Below, piece after piece: positions 8,349 to 15,096 of a DNA stretch of 64,000 nt; position 1 is the first letter of the stretch, and each line of letters opens with the position of its first letter. The notes under the pieces were generated by a model that was given only the letters and a program-made list of their open reading frames with translations, had not been told where the DNA came from and ran no database searches. Position numbers and translations under genes: made by a program. Source of the stretch: Oxalobacteraceae bacterium AB_14 (lineage in GTDB: Bacteria; Pseudomonadota; Gammaproteobacteria; Burkholderiales; Burkholderiaceae_D); the NCBI GenBank assembly GCA_000381565.1, contig KB906724.1, forward strand, positions 180,045-244,044. The letters run 5' to 3'.

Positions 8349-9012
8349 TCTTTACTCGAGAATCAACATCTATGTAAGTTCTTTCAAGATTGTCTTTCAA
8401 CCCGTCTACATGCACGTTGGTGCCATTTACCTCCATATTTTTCCCTAAGATTTTATCTCTTAGATCGTCAATTTCAGCCTTCTTTGCAGCGGAATGAGAT
8501 AAAAGGTCGTTAATGTTTGAGGATAATTTCTCCGAACTGCTAAGAAGTTCCTCAATTTTGTTTACCGAATCAGGTAGCGTTTCGCTTTTAATAAGGGCAT
8601 TGTTTATTATTTCGATATTGGAATGTATTCCTGATTTTGCTGCCTCAACCTCGGATTTAGCTGAGAGTAAGGAGCTGTACAAGTGATTTGTCTGCTCAAT
8701 AGATGAGCTTAGTTCTTGATTGATATTTCTTGAATTATCGCATTCAGATGTTAGTTCATCTAATTTCGCCTTAGCCGCAATGCTGAACTGATGGAGTCCT
8801 TCGAGTGCGACTCTGAACTGTGACTCCAAATCCTTCACGCGAATTTCTGCCTCCACAGCGTTTGCTGCAGCAACTTTAGCTGTTTCCTCTGAATCAGTTG
8901 CCTTCAAATCTACAGCCCGTTTCAGTCGGCTAATTTCCTCACTTATGGTCGCTCTAAACGATTCCAAATCACTTATTTTTGCGTAGCTGCTGCCACCGAA
9001 GAAATCCATCAT

Positions 9013-9458
9013 CTTTTAGCTCCAGATTCATAATATTGTTTTTTAGAATTCAGTAGTGATCCCGAATGCTTGTCGAGGTCTGTTCAAGAATTGCTAGAAT
9101 GCCATAGTGATTGTTAGAATGCAAATTTACGTATGTCTATCTATATGAAAGTTACTTGGTTGCCTCTTAACACAGAACTTTCATAACAGGAACGGTAGCT
9201 GCATATGAAGATTTTAGTCTTTGAGGTTGTGGTACATAACGACAGACCTCCAGTCAAGAGGTGCTAATATATCTCATCTTTCTATATGGAAAGATACTTT
9301 ATACATGTGTCTATCGGGGAGCTTTGCCGAATTTGACTTGGTCCGATGTTGTTGACGTATTTTCGAAGACCAGGACGCCGAAAGCGACCATCTACCGTGC
9401 GAATTTCCGAAAAAGACGTCGTAGGTTTGCTGACGCACGTAGGGTTTTAGAATAAGAT
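9013..9458. other. 446-bp gap with a 13-bp direct repeat
   Basis: No convincing gene is seen. The gap lies between the divergent coiled-coil gene (minus) and the PIN-partner gene (plus), so it should hold both promoters. Two near-identical 13-mers, ATTGCTAGAATGC (9090-9102) and ATTGTTAGAATGC (9110-9122), lie 20 bp apart, two helical turns, about 80-110 bp upstream of the coiled-coil gene. A 64-residue open frame at 9261-9455 has no ribosome binding site and an unusual composition, and I do not call it. Confidence 0.4.
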
Positions 9459-10277
9459 GTGTATGACTTAGCATCCAATAAAATATTTCTACATTGGCAA
9501 CCTGTGAACCCCATTGATCAGCTCCGTTTTTCTGTGCGCGACCTCATTAATGATGTAGAGGTTGGGCCGGCGCACGTGCCTTTGGCATTGCTAGGAGAGT
9601 TCCAGAAGGATGTGGCTGATTTTTTGAAAGGGACAAGCCGTGATGTGGACCCTACGCAAGTTCAAGTCTCCATCGAGTCAGGTTCACTCGCATTCGCGGC
9701 TTCTGGATTGCTTGCCGCGACAACATTGTGGCTGGACGTAGCTCATCTGGCGTCCCCGAATGCGTTGAACCTTATTGACTCTAAGCGCGCTACCGTATTG
9801 GAACGTTGGCAAGCTGTGGCGCGTGAAAATCCGCATCGGAGCTACTCTGTAGCGGACGAGGCCGGCCATGTATTCCTGGTAGTTGACGCACGAACGAACT
9901 TGATTAAGATCGACGATGTCTGGGTGCAAGTTGAAAAATACTTGCACGGGAAGGTTGTTGATATGGGGGGGAAGACAAAGGCCAATGTCCACCTTGAACT
10001 TGAAAATGGTCAGACTCTGACAGTTAGCTCCAGTCATGATCTTTTGGCGCAAGACGAACGAAATCGTCTTTATCGACCAGCATTGCTGCATGTAACTGCG
10101 GAGGAAAATTTGCTTACGGGTGAGTTGCGCAATCTGCGCTTATTGGCATTCGAGACCCATCAGCCCAGTTATGATGATGAGGAATTTAAGCTAATGGTCG
10201 AACGAGGAACAAAAGCTTGGGAAGATGTAGTCAACGCAACGGAATGGACTGACGCGCTGCGTGGCGGTCAAGCATGA
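9459..10277 (+). CDS. hypothetical partner of a PIN-domain protein
   Basis: This 272-residue protein starts at a GTG, the only early start after an in-frame TAA at 9453. The first 75 residues contain a charged helical region. Residues 78-110 include IESGSLAFAASGLLAATTLWLD, a hydrophobic stretch that could be a buried helix or a single membrane segment. Residues 140-240 look beta-rich (HVFLVVDARTN, VHLELENGQTLTVSS). Its stop overlaps the PIN gene start by four bases (ATGA), so the two are translationally coupled. It is far larger than a usual VapB antitoxin; whether it neutralises or targets the PIN protein is open. Confidence 0.65.
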   Translation: MYDLASNKIFLHWQPVNPIDQLRFSVRDLINDVEVGPAHVPLALLGEFQKDVADFLKGTSRDVDPTQVQVSIESGSLAFAASGLLAATTLWLDVAHLASPNALNLIDSKRATVLERWQAVARENPHRSYSVADEAGHVFLVVDARTNLIKIDDVWVQVEKYLHGKVVDMGGKTKANVHLELENGQTLTVSSSHDLLAQDERNRLYRPALLHVTAEENLLTGELRNLRLLAFETHQPSYDDEEFKLMVERGTKAWEDVVNATEWTDALRGGQA

Positions 10278-10771
10278 CGGCCTCTGTATTGCTGGATACG
10301 AGTTTCTTGATTTCGTTGGTTGACAGCAGTCGCCCTAATCATGCTGTCGCCGCCAAGTACTATCGATTGATGCTTGATCAAAATTTGACCATGTACTTTT
10401 CCGCAATCGTAGCAGCGGAAATTTCTATTAAACAGCCGATTACTGATTTTCCTCTGAAGAATTTTCGGACGGTCCCGTTCAACATCCCCCATGCTGTCGA
10501 GGCTGGACGGATCTGGAATGCGCTGGGATCTCGCGATAGCGGTGATGCACGCGGAGCGATTCGCGATGATGTGAAGCTGATCGCTCAAGCTGACCACGAA
10601 ACGATTCCCTTTATCATTACTGAAGACGCTTCGACCCTCTTCAAGTATTGCGAACGGTTGCGAAGCGCCGGGAGCGTAAAGGTCCGGGCCATTAAACTGG
10701 CTGATGGGTTTGATGCCAATGCGTTTCGCTTAGACGGTCAGAAAGGGTTCGATCTGGACGACCCGAAGTGA
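10274..10771 (+). CDS. PIN-domain protein (putative ribonuclease)
   Basis: The protein has 165 residues. PIN features are visible: LLDTSFLISLVD at residues 5-16 with the first acidic residue, a conserved Glu in VAAEISIKQ, Asp residues in RDDVKLIAQA and ITEDAST near the C-terminus. These would form the acidic Mg-binding site of a ribonuclease. The gene is coupled to the preceding 272-residue gene by a 4-base overlap, a layout like a type II toxin-antitoxin pair but with an atypical first gene. It is the last intact gene before the tRNA. Confidence 0.75.
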   Translation: MTASVLLDTSFLISLVDSSRPNHAVAAKYYRLMLDQNLTMYFSAIVAAEISIKQPITDFPLKNFRTVPFNIPHAVEAGRIWNALGSRDSGDARGAIRDDVKLIAQADHETIPFIITEDASTLFKYCERLRSAGSVKVRAIKLADGFDANAFRLDGQKGFDLDDPK

Positions 10772-10782
10772 AGTTAGAATTG

Positions 10783-10836
10783 CGGCCATCACACCTTGGT
10801 GACATCGGCCATCACACTTTCGATCACAGCGGCCAT
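10783..10836. repeat. short spaced direct repeats before the tRNA gene
   Basis: CGGCCATCACAC occurs at 10783-10794 and 10806-10817, and a partial third copy, CGGCCAT, at 10830-10836, at 23-24 bp spacing. Multiple short repeats of this type are typical of the ends of IS21-like elements; that reading is from memory, and no IS21 genes are present. It may be a relic end. Confidence 0.35.
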
Positions 10837-10884
10837 GCGGCAATGTTGTCAATTGCGCGCAATCGCGCGTAGAATGCGTGGCAC

Positions 10885-10958
10885 GCGGGTGTAGCTCAAT
10901 GGTAGAGCAGAAGCTTCCCAAGCTTACGACGAGGGTTCGATTCCCTTCACCCGCTCCA
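10885..10958 (+). tRNA. tRNA-Gly (anticodon CCC)
   Basis: The gene is 74 nt with an encoded CCA. The acceptor stem pairs GCGGGTG with CACCCGC. The D-arm is GCTC/GAGC with loop AATGGTA. The anticodon loop TTCCCAA carries CCC at 10917-10919, and the T-arm is GAGGG/CCCTT with loop TTCGATT. The sequence closely resembles E. coli glyU. The outermost anticodon-stem pair is a G-A mismatch. The gene separates AT-richer accessory DNA (left) from high-GC core (right). Confidence 0.95.
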
Positions 10959-10964
10959 TGACCA

Positions 10965-11229
10965 CCGCCACCAGTACGATGCCGACCGTCTAGGCGAGCA
11001 TGTCGTACCACGGGAACGCCGACCCCAACACCAGATGTCCCGCCGTCGTCGCAAGGATCGCGTTGATCCACGGCGCCTGATACAGCTGCGACAATTCAAC
11101 CAGTTAAGATATCGCCAAGGCGCTTGCCGCCACGCGGCCCGTTGCAGCGGCTGGCTGGATGAAGGCGCAAGCCAGCTACACCATCACCGCCACCCAACCG
11201 ACGAACAGCCGGCGACGATGCCTCGCCAT
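10965..11229 (-). pseudogene. decayed small membrane-protein gene
   Basis: On the minus strand one frame starting at an ATG (11229) reads through about 85 codons with a membrane-protein character: LFVGWVAVMV, LACAFIQPAAA, QAPWINAILATTAG, SAFPWYDML and VGIVLVAVV. It is broken by three in-frame stops (TAG at 11178, a TAA in the middle and a TAG near 10994) and runs toward the tRNA. Consistent hydrophobicity in one frame suggests a degraded gene rather than random sequence. It is downstream of ohrR on the same strand. The family is not identifiable. Confidence 0.5.
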
Positions 11230-11231
11230 GC

Positions 11232-11693
11232 CTAGCCCTTGCCTTGGGTCGACTTGATCAGGCTGTCGCGCAGGGTGGCGACGGCCTGCTGCACCGCCGA
11301 GAATTCATCCGGCGTCAGGCCGCAGGCCTCCACCAGGTTCATCTCCAGTCCCCGTTCGCGCAGCGCGCGGCCGGCGTCGGTCAGGCTGACCAGCACCTGG
11401 CGCTCGTCGCCCGGATCGCGCACGCGGCGCAGATAGCCCAGCGCTTCGAGCTTCTTCAGGATCGGCGTCAGCGTATTCGATTCCAGGAACAGCTTCTCGC
11501 CCAGGCTGGTCACGGTCTGCTGGTCCTGTTCCCACAGCGCGATGATCGCGATGTACTGCGTGTAGGTCAGGCCCAGCTCGTCCAGGATGGGGCGGTAGGC
11601 GCGGCCGAACGCCAGGTTGGCGGAGTAGATCGAAAAGCACAGGAAGTCGGCCAGCTTGCGGGTGGGCGGTTGGGGAGGGGCGTTGGCGGTCAT
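11232..11693 (-). CDS. ohrR: OhrR, MarR-family organic hydroperoxide sensor-repressor
   Basis: The protein has 153 residues from the ATG at 11693, which has AAGAGG upstream. It has the MarR winged-helix layout (TVTSLGEKLFLESNTLTPILKKLE as the HTH, then a DERQV wing). Cys19 in the context LCFSIYSA is the conserved peroxide-sensing cysteine of OhrR, and the Tyr residues expected near it are present. It should repress the divergent ohr gene and release DNA when oxidised by organic hydroperoxides. The divergent arrangement with ohr supports the assignment. Confidence 0.9.
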   Translation of the reverse strand: MTANAPPQPPTRKLADFLCFSIYSANLAFGRAYRPILDELGLTYTQYIAIIALWEQDQQTVTSLGEKLFLESNTLTPILKKLEALGYLRRVRDPGDERQVLVSLTDAGRALRERGLEMNLVEACGLTPDEFSAVQQAVATLRDSLIKSTQGKG

Positions 11694-11755
11694 GGCGATA
11701 CCTCTTGATCTGGATGTCATGCATTATACATCGCATACGATTTGATCGGAACTGC

Positions 11756-11808
11756 TTGACTTTGTGTTTGGTTGGGTTATTATTCGTCTCATCCGATTGC
11801 ATCGGATG
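11756..11808 (+). promoter_or_regulatory. ohr promoter with palindromic operator
   Basis: TTGACT (11756-11761), a 16-bp spacer and TATTAT (11778-11783) form a plausible sigma-70 promoter for ohr. A perfect 8-bp inverted repeat, CATCCGAT-TGC-ATCGGATG (11790-11808), sits at the expected transcription start and is the best candidate for an OhrR operator. A second near-palindrome, ATCGCATACGAT, lies about 60 bp upstream in the same gap. Confidence 0.6.
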
Positions 11809-11848
11809 CGATACAAGTGCTCCTCCACCACCTTTGAAAACCTCCGCC

Positions 11849-12268
11849 ATGATCCACATCGAAAAAGTACTGTACACCGGCAAGACCCACACCACCGGCG
11901 GCCGCGATGGCAGCGTCCGCAGCAGCGATGGCCGCCTCGACCTCAAGCTGTCCTCGCCCGGCAGCAACGGCCAGGGCAGCAATCCCGAGCAGCTGTTCGC
12001 GGCCGGCTGGTCGGCCTGCTTCATCGGCTCGATGGGCCTGGCCGCGCGGGCGATGAAAGTGCAGCTGCCGCCGGACCTGGCGGTGGACGCCGAGGTCGAC
12101 CTGGGCACCACCGGCGACGACTACCTGCTGCAAGCACGCCTGCACGTCAGCCTGCCGGGCCTGGAGCGCGCAGTGGCCCAGGCGCTGGTCGACGCCGCCG
12201 ACAAGATCTGCCCGTACTCCAAGCTGGCGCTGGGCAAGATCCACGTCGAGCTGGCGCTGCTGGCATGA
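11849..12268 (+). CDS. ohr: Ohr, organic hydroperoxide reductase
   Basis: This 139-residue OsmC/Ohr-fold protein reduces organic hydroperoxides with a reactive cysteine pair. The peroxidatic Cys57 lies in GWSACFIGS, and the resolving cysteine is in KICPYSKLA near residue 121. The N-terminal YTGKTHTTGGRDG pattern and the NPEQLFAAG segment are typical of Ohr, not YhfA. It is divergent from ohrR. The stop overlaps the next start (ATGA), so the hydrolase is co-transcribed. Confidence 0.93.
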   Translation: MIHIEKVLYTGKTHTTGGRDGSVRSSDGRLDLKLSSPGSNGQGSNPEQLFAAGWSACFIGSMGLAARAMKVQLPPDLAVDAEVDLGTTGDDYLLQARLHVSLPGLERAVAQALVDAADKICPYSKLALGKIHVELALLA

Positions 12269-13269
12269 ACACTCAGCGCCGCACCCTGCTGACCGGCGCG
12301 CTGGCCGCGGTCGGCCTGGCCGCCGCCGAACTGCCGTTCGCCGCGCCGGCGCAGGCCGCCGACGGAGCGCAGCCGCTGGCGCCGATCCGGCAAATCCGCG
12401 CCGGCGAGCTCGATGTCGGTTACTACGAAGCCGGTCCGGCCGACGGCAAGCCGGTGCTGCTGCTGCACGGCTGGCCATACGATATACACAGTTTCGCCGA
12501 GGTGGCGCCGCTGCTGGCGGCGCAGGGCTACCGGGTGATCGTGCCGCATCTGCGCGGCCACGGCAGCACGCGCTTCCTGTCGGACGCCACCTTCCGCAAC
12601 GGCCAGCAGGCGGCGGTGGCGCTGGACATCATCGCGCTGATGGACGCGCTGAAGATCGGGCAGGCGATCCTGGCCGGCTACGACTGGGGCGCGCGCACGG
12701 CCAACATCATCGCGGCCTTGTGGCCGCAGCGCTGCAAGGCGATGGTGTCGGTGAACGGCTATCTGATCAACAACCGCGAGCGCAACCAGCTGCCCTTGTC
12801 GCCGCAGGTGGAACACGGCTGGTGGTATCAGTTCTACTTCGCCACCGAGCGCGGCAAGGCCGGCTACCAGGCCAACCGCCGCGAGTTCGCCAGGCTGATA
12901 TGGCGGGCCAACTCGCCGCAGTGGCGCTTCGACCAGGCCACCTTCGAGCGCAGTGCGGCGTCGTTCGACAACCCGGACTACATCGCCATCGTGATCCACA
13001 ACTATCGCTGGCGCTTGAGCGTGGAGCAGGGCGATCCGAAGTTCGACGCGCTGGAACGGCGACTGGCGGCCGGCCCGGCGATCGGCGTGCCGACCATCAC
13101 GCTCGACGGCGACAGCGACGGCGTGGCGCCTGCCACCGATGGACTGGGCTACGCCGCCCGCTTTACCGGCAAGCGCGCGCACCGCGTGATCAAGGGCGCG
13201 GGCCACAACCTGCCGCAGGAAGCGCCGCAGGCGTTCGCCCAGGCCGTGATCGACGTCGACGGGTACTAG
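12265..13269 (+). CDS. exported alpha/beta hydrolase, epoxide hydrolase-like
   Basis: The protein has 334 residues. The N-terminus NTQRRTLLTGALAAV resembles a Tat signal, with a cleavage-like AQA around residue 32. An HGWP motif (oxyanion region) and the nucleophile elbow GYDWG carry Asp rather than Ser; the acid is probably in LDGDSDGV and the base His in GAGHNLPQEAP. An Asp nucleophile with HGxP is typical of epoxide hydrolases and haloalkane dehalogenases. Coupling to ohr suggests a role with oxidised lipids or hydroperoxide products, which is inference. Substrate unknown. Confidence 0.8.
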   Translation: MNTQRRTLLTGALAAVGLAAAELPFAAPAQAADGAQPLAPIRQIRAGELDVGYYEAGPADGKPVLLLHGWPYDIHSFAEVAPLLAAQGYRVIVPHLRGHGSTRFLSDATFRNGQQAAVALDIIALMDALKIGQAILAGYDWGARTANIIAALWPQRCKAMVSVNGYLINNRERNQLPLSPQVEHGWWYQFYFATERGKAGYQANRREFARLIWRANSPQWRFDQATFERSAASFDNPDYIAIVIHNYRWRLSVEQGDPKFDALERRLAAGPAIGVPTITLDGDSDGVAPATDGLGYAARFTGKRAHRVIKGAGHNLPQEAPQAFAQAVIDVDGY

Positions 13270-13273
13270 CGCG

Positions 13274-14845
13274 TCAGGCGGACTTGCGTTCGCCGCGCTG
13301 GAGGAAGTGTTCGACCAGCGCGCGGTGCGTGGGCAGGTCGGCCAGCGCGCGCAACGACATCTGCTCGATCATCTGGAACTCCCTGCGCGCCTCGTCGACG
13401 CGCGGCAGCGTGCGCGCGTTGGCGTATTGCGCGGTCGGATACTCCATCCCGTACAGCACATACTGCCAGCTGGACGGCGGATACATCTCCAGGTCCACCA
13501 CGAAGTCCATGCGGTGCGGCGCGCGCGTGCGCCACATCGACAGCTTGTCGCGCAGCGATTCGGGAATGCTGGCCGGGTCGGTGTTGTCGCTCCAGAAGGC
13601 GTGGTCCTTGCGCTGCGTGAGGCAGTAGTGCAGCTTGACGAAATCGACGATGCGCTCGTAGCGCGCCTTCATCATCTCGTTGTAGACCTTGGCCACCGGC
13701 GCCAGGTCGCCGTCGTGCGGGAACAGGTAGCTGACCAGGTAGGCCGCCGTTTCGATCAGGCCGATGCCGGACGATTCCAGCGGCTCCAGGAAGCCGCCCG
13801 ACAAGCCGACCGCCACGCAGTTCTTCACCCAGTGCTGCTCGCGGTAGCCGACGTTGAGCTTGAGCTGGCGCGGATTGAGGCCGTCGCTGGCCGGGCCAAT
13901 GTACCGGCGCAGCACTTGCTCGGCGCGGGTGTCGTCGGTGTGGCGGCTGGAGTAGACGTAGCCGATGCCGCGCCGCTGTTGCAGGCCGATGTCCCAGGTC
14001 CATCCCGCCTCGTGCGCGGTGGCGATGGTGTAGGAAGGGATGGGCGCGTCGGCCGACTCGTAGGGCACCTGCATCGCCAGCGCACGGTCGACGAACAGCG
14101 TGTCCTTGATGTTGCGGAAGGGCGTGCCCAGCGCGTCGCCGATCAGCGCCGCGCGGAAGCCGGTGCAGTCGATGTACAGGTCGGCCGTCAGCACGCCGGC
14201 CTCTTTGGTGTGCACCGCGCCGATCGCGCCCTGGTCGTCCAGCTCCACCCGCTCCACCGTGGCCTGCACGTGGCGCACGCCCAGCGATTGCGCGTGGGTG
14301 CTGAGCAGGGCGGCGAACTTGCCGGCGTCGAAATGGTAGGCGTAGTTCAGCGGACCCATGAAGTCGGCGTCGTTGTAGCGCTTGGGGCCGTGCGCGGCGT
14401 CCGCCACCCGCTTCTGCATGGTGGCGGCGGCGGCGAAGCCCGCGCCTGGCGCGGCCGCGCCTTGCAGCCAGTAGGGCAGCAGCTCCGGGCCGCCGGGCCG
14501 CTGGCTGGGCAGGCTGAAGGGGTGGAAGTAGTGGTCGTTGCCGGGCGCGCCGGGCGGGCGCACCCAGTCGGTGAACTTGATGCCCTGCTTGAAGGTGGCG
14601 TGGCATTCGCGGATGAAGCGCGCCTCGTCGATGCCGATGGCGGCCAAGGTGCCGCGGATCGACGGGAAGGTGCCTTCGCCGACGCCGATGATGCCGATCT
14701 CCCTCGATTCCACCAGCGTGATGCGCACGCTATCCTCGTCCGCGCCGGCGCCCAGGGTGCGGGCCAGGAAGGCCGCCGTCAGCCAGCCGGCGGTGCCGCC
14801 GCCGACGATCAGGACGTTTTTGACAGGTGTTGGCATCGATTTCAT
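13274..14845 (-). CDS. flavin-dependent tryptophan halogenase-family protein
   Basis: The protein has 523 residues. The FAD motif GGGTAGW is at 15-21, GVGEGTFP follows, and a conserved Lys lies in FKQGIKFTDW, the position of the catalytic lysine that forms the haloamine. The family hallmark WxWxIP appears here as WTWDIG, a variant seen in halogenase-like proteins near TonB receptors. It would halogenate an aromatic substrate using FADH2 from a separate reductase. It is divergent from the TonB receptor across a 251-bp regulatory region with repeated palindromes. Substrate and actual halogenase activity are unproven. Confidence 0.87.
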   Translation of the reverse strand: MKSMPTPVKNVLIVGGGTAGWLTAAFLARTLGAGADEDSVRITLVESREIGIIGVGEGTFPSIRGTLAAIGIDEARFIRECHATFKQGIKFTDWVRPPGAPGNDHYFHPFSLPSQRPGGPELLPYWLQGAAAPGAGFAAAATMQKRVADAAHGPKRYNDADFMGPLNYAYHFDAGKFAALLSTHAQSLGVRHVQATVERVELDDQGAIGAVHTKEAGVLTADLYIDCTGFRAALIGDALGTPFRNIKDTLFVDRALAMQVPYESADAPIPSYTIATAHEAGWTWDIGLQQRRGIGYVYSSRHTDDTRAEQVLRRYIGPASDGLNPRQLKLNVGYREQHWVKNCVAVGLSGGFLEPLESSGIGLIETAAYLVSYLFPHDGDLAPVAKVYNEMMKARYERIVDFVKLHYCLTQRKDHAFWSDNTDPASIPESLRDKLSMWRTRAPHRMDFVVDLEMYPPSSWQYVLYGMEYPTAQYANARTLPRVDEARREFQMIEQMSLRALADLPTHRALVEHFLQRGERKSA

Positions 14846-14961
14846 TTTATTTCGGTCTCCATCGGTAGAGTGTGCAGCCTCTCAAAACGTCGTTTGACAT
14901 GTCTGGGAAACAACGCCGCTACAATTTTTAAATTGACATCCGTGATTTGAATTATGTACCA

Positions 14962-15037
14962 TGAAATCGATTTCACAAATAACGAAATCGTTTTCAGTGA
15001 ATTTGAAAACGATTTCAAGCAACATGAGATCGATTTC
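14962..15037. promoter_or_regulatory. array of four LacI-type palindromes with exact 21-bp period
   Basis: Four sites lie at 14962-14975 (TGAAATCGATTTCA), 14984-14995 (GAAATCGTTTTC), 15004-15017 (TGAAAACGATTTCA) and 15026-15037 (GAGATCGATTTC). Each is centred on CG, at 14968, 14989, 15010 and 15031. The period equals two helical turns, so all sites face the same side of the helix. The array lies between the halogenase and the TonB receptor, 60-135 bp before the receptor start. A TTGACA at 14933 and another at 14894 are candidate -35 boxes upstream of it. The central CG and AT arms fit LacI/GalR-family operators. The same 14-mer as site 3 recurs at the beta-glucosidase promoter. Confidence 0.85.
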
Positions 15038-15096
15038 CACCATGATAAATGTGGCACCGCCCCTTCCCCCGGCGATCGCTACGCAAAAGGAGACTT

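Larger units (their letters stand above)
6144..9012 (-). pseudogene. coiled-coil membrane protein gene split by an IS256 element
   Basis: The N-terminal half runs from an ATG at 9012 to the right end of the IS, and the C-terminal half from the left end to a stop at 6144. Removing the element and one copy of TCTTTACT restores a single frame of 502 residues, reading DSRVKNLEVD across the joint. The protein starts MMDFFGG, then has about 190 residues of heptad-rich coiled coil, more helix, two hydrophobic segments (around SMAGISCIPLLVNIYLLF and LLAILPLYLPALWLAI) and a second helical domain. It would be an inner-membrane coiled-coil protein; no family is assigned. Both halves look undecayed apart from the insertion. 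Confidence 0.85.

Noticed and set aside
9261-9455. 64-residue open frame in the coiled-coil/PIN gap
   Set aside because: No ribosome site, odd composition (hydrophobic then Arg-rich), and an overlapping frame on the other strand is equally long.
10885-10958. tRNA-Gly as the attachment site of the left-hand accessory region
   Set aside because: Integrases usually use the 3-prime half of a tRNA, but the accessory region lies on the 5-prime side, and I saw no repeat of the tRNA end and no integrase gene.
14962-15037. possible small CRISPR-like array
   Set aside because: The repeats are 14-bp palindromes with 7-nt gaps, far too short for CRISPR, and no cas genes are present.
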